From Opitutales bacterium UBA2995 (GTDB taxonomy: Bacteria; Verrucomicrobiota; Verrucomicrobiia; Opitutales; UBA2995), in assembly GCA_002346535.1 (NCBI GenBank), contig DDZZ01000006.1, forward strand, positions 38,311 to 102,310: 64,000 nucleotides of DNA. Direction: 5' to 3'. The translations under genes and the position numbers were made by a program. The notes under the pieces are model-generated. The model saw nothing but the letters and a program-made list of their open reading frames with translations. It searched no databases and was not told where the DNA came from. Shown piece by piece: positions 1-8,786 of the stretch (positions within the stretch are counted from its first letter, which is position 1; each line of letters starts with the position of its first letter).

Positions 1-99
1 CTCGAAAGAGTGGCTCCATTTTTCATTGTAAAGGATGCTCGAGATTTGAAGAACCTGCTCTGGGAGTTATATCGTTGGGGCAGTAACTATAAGCTGTAG
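1..99 (+). CDS. C-terminal tail of an unidentified protein (start outside window)
   Basis: Frame 1 is open from the window edge to a TAG at 97-99 and gives 32 residues ending in SNYKL. The composition (aromatic and charged, no stop) looks coding, but the tail is too short to assign a family. It is followed by about 160 bases without an obvious gene before the ThuA-like gene, so it probably belongs to a separate unit. Confidence 0.4.
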   Translation, partial: LERVAPFFIVKDARDLKNLLWELYRWGSNYKL

Positions 100-262
100 G
101 GACTGACTTTTTGGAGTCCAGTAGCCTGGAAAGTATGAGTGGCGCCGGCGTAAACGGAAGTCTCACACTTTTCAGGCTCAGGTTGCGACCTTTTACTTCC
201 TTAGGTTTAATTTCAACAACATGCTCTGTTGACGAGCATTATTCGTTCTTGTTAACTGAGGC

Positions 263-1189
263 ATGAAACTTGGGTTCCTTCTTTCTAAATTTTTCATTTA
301 TGCAACCTTTTGTGTGTTGACGACTAGCACTGAAATAGTTGCCAGCGATAAAAAACTCATTATCATCGCTGGCAAACCCAGCCATCCGCCCCTAACGCAC
401 GAATTCCGTGCCGGTTCATTACTGCTGGAAAAGTGCCTGCGTGGAGTGAATGGCCTCAAAGTGGAAGTACACGACAATGGATGGGTCGATGACGAAGCTA
501 CGTTTACCGATGCCGATGCAGTTGTTATATATGCTGACGGGAACAAACATCACCCAGCTTTACAGAGGGATAATTTGGCTACCCTCCGAAAACTAATCGA
601 TCGAGGAGTCGGTTTTGGTGGTATGCATTACGGAGTTGAAGTTCCGGCTGATCACGGGAGTGAAGAATTTTTGGCCTGGATCGGAGGTCATTACGAACAA
701 GAATATTCATGCAATCCGATTTGGGCTCCCCGTTTTGACGCTTTGCCAGAGCATCCGGTCACCAGAGGCGTTCTTCCATTCTCAATCAACGATGAATGGT
801 ATTTCAACATGCGCTTTTGCGGAGGCATATCCGGAAACGAGACTTACCAGGATTCCAGACTGAAATTTACACCCATCTTGGTTGCCAGGCCTTCTGATGA
901 TGTCAGAGACGGTCCATATGTGCACCCGAAAGGTCCCTACGACCACATCGTTTCAAACAGTGGCCGACCGGAAACGATGCTGTGGGTTGTCGAACGTTCC
1001 GACGGTGGCCGGGGTTTCGGATTCACGGGAGGACACTTTCATTTGAATTGGGGTGATGAAGACTTTCGAAAGCTCATTTTAAATACGCTCAACTGGGTTG
1101 CCAAAAACGATGTTTTTGGAAATGGTATAGAGTCCAGAGTCAATAAAGAGGAACTTTACCGAAATCTGGATAAAAAGGATCAAAAGTAG
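263..1189 (+). CDS. Secreted ThuA-like domain protein
   Basis: The 308-residue product begins with a cleavable signal peptide (about residues 1-27, ending near VAS), followed by one ThuA / trehalose-utilisation-type fold (PF06283-like, glutamine-amidotransferase-related). Visible landmarks are the LIIIAGKPSH strand at the mature N-terminus, GVGFGGMHYGVE around the position of the usual nucleophile elbow, and FGFTGGHFHLNWG near the C-terminus. In planctomycete and verrucomicrobial genomes such proteins are common beside sugar-oxidoreductase and cytochrome genes, but the reaction is generally unknown. The length is normal for the family and the gene looks intact. The ATG at 263 has no strong Shine-Dalgarno sequence. 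Family assignment is confident; substrate is not. Confidence 0.8.
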   Translation: MKLGFLLSKFFIYATFCVLTTSTEIVASDKKLIIIAGKPSHPPLTHEFRAGSLLLEKCLRGVNGLKVEVHDNGWVDDEATFTDADAVVIYADGNKHHPALQRDNLATLRKLIDRGVGFGGMHYGVEVPADHGSEEFLAWIGGHYEQEYSCNPIWAPRFDALPEHPVTRGVLPFSINDEWYFNMRFCGGISGNETYQDSRLKFTPILVARPSDDVRDGPYVHPKGPYDHIVSNSGRPETMLWVVERSDGGRGFGFTGGHFHLNWGDEDFRKLILNTLNWVAKNDVFGNGIESRVNKEELYRNLDKKDQK

Positions 1190-1329
1190 GTTTTTTATTC
1201 GTTTCGATTCATTTTAATAAAATTCTCACAGTTATTTCACAGGGATTAACTTCTGCGTGGATTTATAAGGCTTGCATCCAGATTTCAGGCTTTATGGGGT
1301 GATTGTGTAAAATATCCTTTATTCTCCAA

Positions 1330-2373
1330 ATGAAGTATTCACATGCTACACTTTTAGCGGTGTTGGCTGCCGTATTTTTAATCGCCGATTTGGGCCATAG
1401 TCAACCCTACCCGAATCCTTACCGCGCCGCTGACACTTGGGCCAAACTGCCCGATGGCAGGCAAATGGGAGCGGTGGGGGATGTTCAGGTGGATCCAGAT
1501 GGTGTTCACATTTGGGCGGTGATTCGATGTGATGCGGCTGAGCCGGGTCGTTTCGGGAATGAATGTCTGGATTCCGATCTGGATCCGGTCCTCAAATTTG
1601 ATGCTGAGGGAAATGTCGTCAAAAGCTTTGGCGGAGGAATGTTTATCTGGCCGCATGGAATTTTTATCGATGATGACGAGAATGTATGGGTGACGGATGC
1701 CGTGAGGGAAGACCGGACACCTGAAGGAACACGTGGTCACAAGGTGGTAAAATTTAGCTCAACCGGCGAAATGCTAATGACCCTCGGAATTCCGGGACAG
1801 GCAGGCAAAGGCGACTACCAATTTAATGCCCCTGCCGATGTGGTCATTGGCGATGATGAAAATATCTTTATTGCAGATGGACATAATCCGGATGGTAACA
1901 ACCGGATTATGGTCTACTCCAAAGATGGCACCTTTCTGCGTTCCTGGGGCAAAACCGGGTATGCTCCCGGTGAATTTCATGCGCTGCATGCACTAGCGAT
2001 TGATAAACGGGGACGCCTATTTGTGGCTGACCGTTTTAACAATCGATTACAGGTTTTCGATCAGGAAGGAAACTACATCGCTCAATGGACTCAGTTTGGT
2101 CGGCCGAGTGGTGTGTTCTTTGATGAACATGACAACATTTATGTTTCTGATTCTGAGTCGGATGATGTCCAGAACCCCGGATGGGAAATGGGAATTCGAA
2201 TCGGTGACGCCAAATCAGGTTGGGTTAAATACTTTATCATGCTTCCTACCGGTGATCCACGCAGCACACGCGGTAATGGTGCGGAATTTGTGACTGCCGA
2301 TGCAGCCGGTAACCTTTATGGTGGCGAACCCAGTACACGGAAGCTTCAGAAGTATGTGCGAGTGCGACCTTAG
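1330..2373 (+). CDS. Secreted NHL-repeat beta-propeller protein
   Basis: I place the start at the ATG at 1330 rather than the upstream TTG at 1303, because the signal peptide (KYSHATLLAVLAAVFLIADLGHSQ) begins there. The mature part has repeated NHL-type blades, recognisable as 'G-x-F-x-x-P-x-x-hydrophobic-x-D' and 'hydrophobic-x-D-x-x-N-x-R-hydrophobic' patterns, for example GRLFVADRFNNRLQVFD. Propellers of this sort are related to peptidyl-alpha-hydroxyglycine lyases, but many bacterial members have no proven activity. The length (347 residues) fits a six-bladed propeller. It follows the ThuA-like gene by about 140 bases on the same strand. A second member lies at 6797-7729. Confidence 0.8.
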   Translation: MKYSHATLLAVLAAVFLIADLGHSQPYPNPYRAADTWAKLPDGRQMGAVGDVQVDPDGVHIWAVIRCDAAEPGRFGNECLDSDLDPVLKFDAEGNVVKSFGGGMFIWPHGIFIDDDENVWVTDAVREDRTPEGTRGHKVVKFSSTGEMLMTLGIPGQAGKGDYQFNAPADVVIGDDENIFIADGHNPDGNNRIMVYSKDGTFLRSWGKTGYAPGEFHALHALAIDKRGRLFVADRFNNRLQVFDQEGNYIAQWTQFGRPSGVFFDEHDNIYVSDSESDDVQNPGWEMGIRIGDAKSGWVKYFIMLPTGDPRSTRGNGAEFVTADAAGNLYGGEPSTRKLQKYVRVRP

Positions 2374-2561
2374 CCCACAATTCTCGCCAAATGCGCACAC
2401 ATAAAGTAAGGTAACGGAAACGAAATACCTTTGGTGTTTTGCAAATTGCATTTTGTTTCAAACAGTTGTTTACGTGTTTCACTATTAGATCCGTCGTTGC
2501 GGATTTTTCGATTGCGCGCATTTTCGGGCTGACATGCCGAGTGTTCTTGCCTCCAGGCTTA

Positions 2562-2587
2562 GTTACGCACCGTAGTGCGCGCCTTCG
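2562..2587. repeat. Dispersed hairpin repeat, copy 1
   Basis: The 26-base element starts GTTACGCAC and continues through GTGCGCGCC to TTCG. A CGCAC arm and a GTGCG arm flank a four-base loop. A second copy at 54026-54051 differs only in the loop and one downstream base, so this is a repeated element and not a chance palindrome. Function is unknown. Confidence 0.55.
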
Positions 2588-2695
2588 CTTATCAGTCGTC
2601 ATCCTCAACTCCGAGAGAAATTTGGGCTAATTAGTTTCAACTTTGTTTAGGCATGAATTGGAATTCCACACGATTTAGAACGATGGATCTTTTCT

Positions 2696-2764
2696 TGTAT
2701 GAGCTGCTTTGCTGCGATGGGAAGTATCCTGAACATCAAAATATTAGTTAAAGCAGCTCCTACA
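2696..2764. repeat. REP-like palindrome, copy 1
   Basis: The left arm (2696-2710, TGTATGAGCTGCTTT) pairs with the right arm (2750-2764, AAAGCAGCTCCTACA) at 14 of 15 positions, with a loop of about 39 bases that begins GCTGCGA. The outer TGTAGGA / TCCTACA ends and the GGCTTT-type core match the palindromes at 17695-17755 and 23232-23290. I read these as one REP-like family. Such elements are usually mobilised by RAYT-type transposases, none of which is in this window. Confidence 0.6.
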
Positions 2765-2780
2765 TTTGGGAGGTGGGCTT

Positions 2781-3173
2781 GTGAAGCATTTCTCAAAAGC
2801 CATTGCCTCCGGGATACGTCTGCCTAAGGCTCAATGGACTATGCTAGGAGTAGGAACGAAAAAAGTATATGAGGATGAATTGGTATCTGTGTGGCACATG
2901 GGTCTTGCACCGGGTGAAGAAACAGGTCGTCACACCCATGAATTAGATTACCTGATCAAAATTGTGGAAGGATCCACGCTCGAGGTTCGAGGGCCAGAGG
3001 ACGAGCACCTCGACACGGTAGAGATCGAGGCAGGGAAAGCGGTTAGTTTCCACATTGTGGGAGATGAGATCCATTCCGACTTGCCTGGTTACCCCACAGT
3101 GCCTGCCACCCACAGTGCGAAAAACGTAGGCGACACGAATTTTCGCGAAGTGCTGATTGAGTTCAAAAAGTAG
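2781..3173 (+). CDS. Small cupin-domain protein
   Basis: A single-domain cupin of about 130 residues. The start is a GTG at 2781 preceded by GGAGG at a spacing of about seven bases. An upstream in-frame TTG at 2766 would run into that ribosome-binding site. The cupin motif 1 is visible as PGEETGRHTHELDYLIKIVEG, with two histidines and a glutamate that would bind metal, and a second strand pattern around VSFHIVGDEIHS. No signal peptide is present, so it is cytoplasmic. Cupins of this size may be isomerases, dioxygenases or ligand sensors, and nothing nearby decides which. A REP-like palindrome sits immediately upstream. Confidence 0.75.
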   Translation: MKHFSKAIASGIRLPKAQWTMLGVGTKKVYEDELVSVWHMGLAPGEETGRHTHELDYLIKIVEGSTLEVRGPEDEHLDTVEIEAGKAVSFHIVGDEIHSDLPGYPTVPATHSAKNVGDTNFREVLIEFKK

Positions 3174-3209
3174 AGTTGTCTCAAGGGCTCTCCTCGAACG
3201 GCTTTTCCA

Positions 3210-3686
3210 ATCATACTCTGGAACCGGATCCGATAGGAAAGCGGTATAAGCCACGATGTTCAAAATATCTTCGGGTGCAAGATTCGCTACAATTGGGGTC
3301 ATTATCGCGGCCATTCCCCCCTTTCGACTTCCCCGGTTCATATTGTTGCGCTGACGTGCCATGTAGCTTGGTGACTGAGCTGCAATTTCCGAAATTAAAA
3401 CGATGCCATTTAAATCCGGACCATGGCAGAGGGCACAAGCGATAATGTTGCGTGAAGGATCGCCGTTAGCATAATTAGCTGGCATTTTCGGGTGATCGCC
3501 TAAATACCAATCGGCCGGTGTCTTTTGAAACTGAACGCCTTCTATTCTACGGACAATTTCGTCACGGGTAAATTTGCGTGGTGTATCCGGTAGGCTGTAT
3601 TTGATTGTATCCTCTAGAAGTGGTGGGGGAGGTTCGGATTCGATCGTATAGGTCCAGGATAATTCTACCAGATGGTTTGCAGTTCC
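3210..3686 (-). pseudogene. c-type cytochrome remnant (5' truncated)
   Basis: On the minus strand a frame open from 3686 encodes a class I cytochrome c: the haem site is CALCH (C-x-x-C-H), followed by AQSPSYMARQ and a likely axial methionine in RKGGMAAIMTP. Upstream is a pre-haem segment containing PPPPLLEDT. The frame is closed by a TGA at 3687-3689 with no start codon or signal peptide, so the 5' end is missing. The recognisable sequence stops at about 3210, after which the frame runs antisense into the cupin gene. Such cytochromes normally stand beside the PSD1/DUF1592 systems, remnants of which follow at 5324-6079. Confidence 0.7.
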
Positions 3687-3768
3687 TCAGTGGTATTGGG
3701 TGATTGTACCAAAATATTGGATGCACCGATTACAAGTGAAAATGAAAAAACAAGTTTTGATTAGGTCA

Positions 3769-4356
3769 TCATTGTTTAAGGCGATCAAGGTAGACCAGGC
3801 GACCAGTTTCATTGAGGTTGAGTCCTTGGCCACCGAAATCTTTTCGGGCCATAAAATCCTCCGTTTTCGATTCCGGTTCGTGAGCTCCCATGATTTCGGT
3901 CCGGATGTTTCCTTCTTCATCTTTCCATACACGGCTAATGATTGCCGAGTGACCACGCCATGCACCTTGTTCATTTTTCTTCCAGTATTGGACAAAGTCG
4001 CCCGGTTGTGCGTTATTCGGTTCAATAGAGTCTACAATATTCATTAAATCCACTAAAGCGTACTGTACACCGCGCATGAGCCCGGCTTTATGGAGAATTG
4101 CTTGGTTCAAATCGGGAGGAGCGGGATGGATGTTAATAGCGTTTCTCAGGTTTCGTGGCAACTTCACGTCAAACTCTGCTTCAATCACGGCGACCATGAA
4201 CTGGGAACAGTTTATTTGATGATTGGACTGGTCGGGTCCGTAGGACCATCCTTTATAAATCGTTTGATCGAGCCGATCGGCCGTAGTTAACGGATCGGAA
4301 TGTAGAATTCCTTTCAGAAGGAAGCATCCAAATGCAAATATCCAGAATCTTAACAT
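3769..4356 (-). CDS. Secreted NlpC/P60- or CHAP-like cysteine hydrolase
   Basis: A 195-residue protein with an N-terminal signal peptide (LRFWIFAFGCFLLKGILHS). The body has an NCSQF motif, a candidate catalytic cysteine, and later PGDFVQYW and GHSAIISRVW, the characteristic spacing of the strand and histidine in NlpC/P60/CHAP-type peptidoglycan hydrolases. The family is inferred from this Cys-then-His pattern only, so the call is tentative. The ATG overlaps the stop of the upstream amidohydrolase gene (TAATG), indicating translational coupling and one transcription unit. Confidence 0.55.
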   Translation of the reverse strand: MLRFWIFAFGCFLLKGILHSDPLTTADRLDQTIYKGWSYGPDQSNHQINCSQFMVAVIEAEFDVKLPRNLRNAINIHPAPPDLNQAILHKAGLMRGVQYALVDLMNIVDSIEPNNAQPGDFVQYWKKNEQGAWRGHSAIISRVWKDEEGNIRTEIMGAHEPESKTEDFMARKDFGGQGLNLNETGRLVYLDRLKQ

Positions 4357-5252
4357 TAAATCCGGTAATACTTTTCCGCATTTTGGTGAAACAATCCGGT
4401 TCGATCCGAATCCGAGAAATCGGCTGTAATTACATCATAGGCATTCCAAACCGTTTGATAGTCACTGAAAAGGGAATCCACTGGAAAGTTACTGGCAAAC
4501 ATGCAGCGTTCGGCTCCGAATGCGTCGATCATATCTAGGACGAAAGGGCGAATGCTGTCCACCGTCCAAGTCCGGTCACACATGCCAAGTCCGGAAATTT
4601 TGGCGACTGCGTTTTCGCATTCGGCCAGGCGATTGATGGCTTGGCGCCAACCTTCGATGCTTTCCTGATCACGGTCTGCCGGAACCGAAGCATGATTTAA
4701 GATAAACAAGGTTTCTGAATTGTCATGCGCCAAGCTGATCGTGTCATCGATCTGGTGGTAATACAAATGCAGGTCAAAAGAGAGATCGAATTTTTTGAGC
4801 AGTGAAAAATTGTTCCGCCAGGCACTGTCGGTCAGGTATTCCCGGTCAGCCATATTCCAATTGGCGTTTTTGTGCCGGTTCAATAGTTGCCGAACGCCCC
4901 GAGTATTACTGTATTCACAATGTTGTGACAGTACTTCCTCGAGGTCGGGGGAGGAAATATCCGCAAAGGGAACAATCCCGTGTGGGTAACCCCTGGACCC
5001 GGGCTCGTCGGCCAAGCCTTGCAAAAACTTGGTTTCATCTCCCGGTTGCAATTCGTTGTATCCGCACTGGACGTGAACTGTCTTAACAAGTTCCAGGCCT
5101 CCTGCCTCAGCCCCTTGAATTAATTGTTGTGGCAAAAATTCACGTGGCAAGTCCTGCGGATTTCCCCACAGCCATTCGGCTTGTTCTTCCAGCCAAGGAT
5201 AACTGCCAGTGCTTACGTTCCAGAAATGGTGGTGGGCATCTATGATTTTCAT
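4356..5252 (-). CDS. Amidohydrolase-2 family TIM-barrel protein (COG3618-like)
   Basis: The 298-residue protein starts MKIIDAHHHFW, the metal-binding D-x-H-x-H variant of the amidohydrolase superfamily. Later landmarks are FDLHLYYHQ, LNHASVP (histidine ligand), KISGLGM and SNFPVD (aspartate near the C-terminus). Members hydrolyse sugar lactones such as L-fuconolactone or L-rhamnono-lactone, or act on related carboxylic acids. With the enolase-superfamily dehydratase (11657), SDR (15301) and DapA-family lyase (25476), it would fit a sugar-acid pathway, which is inference. It is cytoplasmic and apparently intact, and is coupled to the downstream hydrolase by a one-base overlap. Confidence 0.75.
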   Translation of the reverse strand: MKIIDAHHHFWNVSTGSYPWLEEQAEWLWGNPQDLPREFLPQQLIQGAEAGGLELVKTVHVQCGYNELQPGDETKFLQGLADEPGSRGYPHGIVPFADISSPDLEEVLSQHCEYSNTRGVRQLLNRHKNANWNMADREYLTDSAWRNNFSLLKKFDLSFDLHLYYHQIDDTISLAHDNSETLFILNHASVPADRDQESIEGWRQAINRLAECENAVAKISGLGMCDRTWTVDSIRPFVLDMIDAFGAERCMFASNFPVDSLFSDYQTVWNAYDVITADFSDSDRTGLFHQNAEKYYRI

Positions 5253-5323
5253 TCAGCCCTGAGACCTTTAGGCGATGAAGAAGGGCGGTCAATGATACAT
5301 TAGTTTCTAGCTCATTAATCCGT

Positions 5324-6079
5324 CTAAGGACTTGCAAACGTATCGCTTGAAACAACCTGCCATACGAGATCCTTAAATCCGTCACCATCCTCTTCCAGAG
5401 AAGAAAGTATGCGGTCGACCTCGGGACGGTCGGTGATCTCAATTCGGCGGCCCAAGGCGTAGGACAACATTTTCTTCGTCAGCGCTCTGGCAAATGTGGC
5501 CTTTTTGCTTTGCAGGGCGTTCTTGAATTCAACGATGTCGTTAAAGCTTTCTCCGCTGGACAGTTCACCGGATGCATCGATTTCCACGCGGTTATCATAA
5601 TTCACCCGCCATTGTCCTATGGCGTCAAAATTTTCCAGAGCGAATCCCAATGGATCGATTTTTCGATGGCATTCGTAGCAGGCTTGGTTGTCGCGGTGTT
5701 TTGTTAATTGATCCCGTATTGATTTGGCCCCACGGACGTCCGGATCCAATGGTTCTACGTCTGGTGGTGGAGGTGAGGGCGGAGTTCCCAAAAGGTTTTC
5801 CAGTAACCAAACCCCGCGTATGACCGGTGAGGTATCGACACCGTTGGCAGTCACAGTCAGCACGCTTGCCTGACCTAATAGCCCACCTCTGCGTGGATCG
5901 GCCAGTTCGATTCGGCGAAATTGATCCCCAGTGATGTCCTTTATTCCGTAAATCTCTGCCAGTGGTTCGTTTACGAAGGTAAAGTTAGAATCGAGGAAGC
6001 AATCGAGGCTTAGATTTTCATCCAAGGCATTGCGAACGTAGAGTTCCGTTTCAGTCCGCTTTGGCGGCGGAAGGAAACT
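5324..6079 (-). pseudogene. DUF1592/DUF1588/DUF1585 cytochrome-type protein, C-terminal remnant
   Basis: The open minus-strand frame matches the C-terminal part of the large planctomycete-type DUF1587-DUF1592-DUF1588-DUF1585 proteins. The DUF1588 part shows RRGGLLGQASVLT, GVWLLENLLGTPP and CYECHRKIDPLGFALENFD, and the DUF1585 part covers the last 80 residues (SYALGRRIEITDRPE). Full-length members are around 700-1000 residues; here about 250 remain. The frame is closed at 6080-6082 by TAA, and no upstream segment was found in other frames. I read it as a 5'-deleted gene that would have worked with the cytochrome remnant at 3210-3686. Confidence 0.75.
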
Positions 6080-6099
6080 TTATTACCAAGGCGGCCAGA

Positions 6100-6322
6100 A
6101 AATTGAATTATTGGATATGTCGGAACAAGTATGTGCTGCCAGTTCGGTTTCTGGTATTTGATTTCCGTCCAATCATTCTACCCATTGTTTCTCGTCATAG
6201 CCTCCTTCCGATAGCATACGAATAGCTGTTTCCAAATTGGAGTATACCCTATTGGATTTGTTGGCATTCGATTGCAATATGAATAGGACGAGAAGGCTCA
6301 ATCTGTTTTGATCGAACCACTT
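6100..6322 (-). pseudogene. Unidentified gene remnant with in-frame TGA
   Basis: The minus strand keeps a protein-like stretch (KWFDQNRLSLLVLF, then NRVYSNLETAIRML), interrupted by TGA where a tryptophan would fit (QWVE-stop-LDGNQIPETELAA), and continues as CSDISNNSIFWPPW. Both sides of the stop read as one protein, so this is probably a broken gene. I do not recognise the family. Confidence 0.35.
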
Positions 6323-6568
6323 TGCAATCTCAGTCGTAAAATTGCCGGTAGATTGCCTGAAAGACTGGAAGACAAACAGGACTTCGAAAGCTATAGTCTT
6401 ACTCAGGACATGATTAATGCGACCCTTGACAGTCTGGTTCGATTTAAGGAGCTCCTTGGACGGCCCTCGATTGGGATACCCAATTTTACACATGTGGTTA
6501 CGCTTACGGAGGTCTTGATGAATTTGGAGGACATGGGCTATCCCGAATTAGCCAGGGCCGGTCATTAG
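6308..6568 (+). other. Short open frame, possible remnant
   Basis: A plus-strand frame of about 86 codons ends with a protein-like segment (IGIPNFTHVVTLTEVLM and EDMGYPELARAGH). One frame over, it continues as SKHFWDNAQNQLYW before a stop near 6639. It may be the frameshifted C-terminal end of a lost gene. No family was recognised, and the rest of 6569-6796 holds nothing I can support. Confidence 0.25.
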
Positions 6569-6796
6569 CAAGCACTTTTGGGATAACGCGCAGAATCAAC
6601 TGTATTGGAAAGAAAAGTGGTAAGGTTCCGATAACCGCAATGGCGATTGGATTGCGCCAGGACACTTATTTAAAGTGTTGTACAGCTACCACCGCCTTAT
6701 CAAAGGCGTTCAGGATATTGAAAAGGTAAAACTTTGCAGCAAAGTCTTGAACGTTATATGAACCCGCAGGTACTAGGCGGGTGAAGGACGGAATAC

Positions 6797-7729
6797 TTAC
6801 TCGTTCAGATTTTTAGGAATAGCAAACTTCTGAACGCGCCAGTTTTTAATCTCCGTTACGTAAATCGAACCTTCAGAGTCAACGCTCAGGTGGTGGGCAA
6901 AATCCAGATCTCCGGGAGCTTTACCAAACTGACTTAGTTGTCCGAGGATCCCGCCATCGGTATTCAGTTTTAAGATCCGATTGGCATGACCATCGGCCAT
7001 GTAAATGGCGTCTTGGCTAGCCACGTAGTGTACTCCCCAGGGATTGCCGACGTCAGGCCACAGTTCAATAAACTTGCCATTGGCATCAAAGACCTGGATT
7101 CGTGCGTTGGTCCGGTCGGCTACGTAAACCCGGCCATTATTGTCGACGGTTACGTCATGCACCAAATTAAACTGGCCGTCGCCTATGCCTTTGCTGCCCC
7201 AGTGAGTAATGTACTTTCCGTCAGCAGTGTATTTTACAACACGTGAATTTACATATCCATCTGCAACGTAGACGTCTCCATTCGGTGCAAAGGCTAATCC
7301 CGTGGGTCGATTGAATCCATAAGGTGCGTCATTGTCGCCAGTGCCCATACCTGCATTGGCTATCACCATGCGAATGCGTCCATTGCGGTCACACTTCATG
7401 ATTCGGTGTCCGGAAACATCCACCAGCCAAATATTATCCTCGGCATCCACTTGAAGTCCGTGGGCCGATTCGATAGGCATGTTTTTCCAGGCATCGAGTA
7501 TTTTGCCGTGTCGGTCGAATTGAATGACCCCATTCTCACCGCGGTGGAAAACCCATATGTTGTCGTCCGAATCGACGTCCACGCTGACCGTCTCACCCAG
7601 GTTCCATCCCTTGGGCAAATCTGGCCAATCTTCAACCAACTTGTGTGGGAGTTGAGGAATCTCTGACCAGACTGAGGCCGAGACCGAGGTAACATAGAAG
7701 ACAATAAGAGGTAGTAATCGAAAGGTCAT
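6797..7729 (-). CDS. Secreted NHL-repeat protein, peptidyl-alpha-hydroxyglycine lyase-like
   Basis: The 310-residue product carries a signal peptide (about residues 1-18, ending SVSA) and five to six NHL blades, such as GFNRPTGLAFAPNGDVYVADGY and GQFNLVHDVTVDNNGRVYVADR. The blade spacing and the conserved histidines and arginines resemble the peptidylglycine alpha-amidating lyase type of NHL propeller. Whether it has lyase activity is not determinable here. It differs from the NHL protein at 1330-2373, so the two are paralogues and not a recent duplication. The tail of a lost upstream gene ends 11 bases before its ATG. Confidence 0.75.
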   Translation of the reverse strand: MTFRLLPLIVFYVTSVSASVWSEIPQLPHKLVEDWPDLPKGWNLGETVSVDVDSDDNIWVFHRGENGVIQFDRHGKILDAWKNMPIESAHGLQVDAEDNIWLVDVSGHRIMKCDRNGRIRMVIANAGMGTGDNDAPYGFNRPTGLAFAPNGDVYVADGYVNSRVVKYTADGKYITHWGSKGIGDGQFNLVHDVTVDNNGRVYVADRTNARIQVFDANGKFIELWPDVGNPWGVHYVASQDAIYMADGHANRILKLNTDGGILGQLSQFGKAPGDLDFAHHLSVDSEGSIYVTEIKNWRVQKFAIPKNLNE

Positions 7730-7739
7730 TTCGGAAACT

Positions 7740-7856
7740 TAAACGGCGGATTCACCACCGTCAACCGGCAACTGAGTTGTCATGTCCATAATATGTTTTT
7801 CTGGCCGGGAATGATTGCGGAAAACACCGTAGAGAGTGACTACATAGGTTTCTGCG
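7740..7856 (-). pseudogene. C-terminal tail of an unidentified lost gene
   Basis: The minus strand encodes about 38 protein-like residues (AETYVVTLYGVFRNHS, then MDMTTQLPVDGGESAV) ending in TAA just before the NHL start. The upstream part is replaced at about 7856 by a plus-strand sulfatase fragment, marking a deletion or rearrangement junction. Family not recognised. Confidence 0.35.
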
Positions 7857-8363
7857 GTGGATTTAATGCCAACGCTTCTGGACGTTGTTAGGAGCGAGCA
7901 CCCCTACTGTATGGAGGGTAAGTCCTTTTACCGCGTTCTTTTAGGCGAGAATTTGCCGGAATTGGATCATGTGATCAAAGATGTTGATGAAATCAGAAAC
8001 CGGCAACGTCTTCCAATGAGGAGCGTGCAGACCAAAAAATATGTTTATGTCTTCAATGCATGGTCTAACAGTTTGCGCGATGTTCGCGAAGCCACGGAAA
8101 ATACTTTCGCCGATCGGCGCATGCAGGAACTCGCAAACCAGGGAGACCCGTTTTGGTCAGCTCGCGATGATCTTTTCGAATTCCGAACGAAGGAGGAATT
8201 CTATGGCTACGAAACCGATCCGGATGCTACAATAAATCTTATCGATTTGTCAGATCCGGAAATCCAAGCCAAGATCGAGCGTCACAGGAAACTGCTTTTG
8301 GATCGGATGGTCCGTACAAAAGATCACGCACTGACGATTAAGCTGTTGAATCTTATTGGTTAA
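7857..8363 (+). pseudogene. Sulfatase, C-terminal remnant
   Basis: The frame begins in VDLMPTLLDV, the conserved 'DLxPTLLDxxG' region just before the C-terminal subdomain of type I sulfatases. It continues with GKSFYRVLLGE, MRSVQTKKYVYVFNAW and DPDATINLIDLSD, the usual 'Y-D-L-x-x-D-P-x-E-x-x-N-L' closing block. Everything upstream, including the C-x-P-x-R formylglycine site and the metal aspartates, is absent, so about two thirds of the enzyme has been deleted. It is non-functional as a sulfatase. Confidence 0.75.
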
Positions 8364-8413
8364 GTTAGGAATCCGATCCCCCGTTTATTTCGGATTTACG
8401 AAAATTGGAGCGC

Positions 8414-8656
8414 ATGTTCGAGGAATTGGACATTGAGTTTGATGAGTCGGATTTTGCCTTTCAATTGTTACTCGATCTTCGGATTCCAGTAATTGGCCGG
8501 GACCTCAAGTTTTCGGAGGATCTAAATAATTGGAATTGGCCTTCTTTAAACGATTATTCCGTTTCCTTTAATGAAGTTACGGGATTAACGAGTCTCCAGG
8601 TCGAATCGGATCTTCCCCGGATTTTCTTACCAAAGCTCGACCTTCAAATGCCCTGA
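8414..8656 (+). CDS. Short orphan frame, probably a C-terminal fragment
   Basis: About 80 codons from an ATG at 8414 with a poorly spaced GGAG. The product is acidic, with an end (DYSVSFNEVTGLTSLQ, then PRIFLPKLDLQMP) resembling the beta-strand tails of extracellular verrucomicrobial proteins that finish in a 'FxRLxL' segment. There is no signal peptide. It lies directly after a sulfatase remnant and probably represents the end of another secreted protein. Function unknown. Confidence 0.35.
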   Translation: MFEELDIEFDESDFAFQLLLDLRIPVIGRDLKFSEDLNNWNWPSLNDYSVSFNEVTGLTSLQVESDLPRIFLPKLDLQMP

Positions 8657-8786
8657 AAATCGAGGTGTCTCTTATTAGTTAGCTTCCTTTCGCTCGTCAC
8701 ACGGCCCTCGATCCGCGCCTCATAATTGAGTTTGCCAGCTCCTTATTATGACTTTTTTATTGATGAAATTCAACAGGAGCAGCCTC

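Larger units (their letters stand above)
2374..2780. other. Repeat-bearing intergenic region
   Basis: About 400 bases lie between the NHL gene and the cupin gene without a convincing coding frame. The gap holds two dispersed repeats, annotated separately: a short CGCAC/GTGCG hairpin repeat and a longer REP-like palindrome ending just before the cupin ribosome-binding site. Confidence 0.6.

Noticed and set aside
2943..3209. Continuation of the cytochrome frame antisense to the cupin gene
   Set aside because: The sequence after about 3210 loses cytochrome character and simply mirrors the cupin coding strand.
6150..6170. In-frame TGA at a tryptophan position, suggesting stop-codon recoding or selenocysteine
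   Set aside because: The surrounding gene is truncated at both ends, intact genes in the window use TGA as a normal stop (for example nuoC of cluster 1), and no SECIS-like structure was seen.
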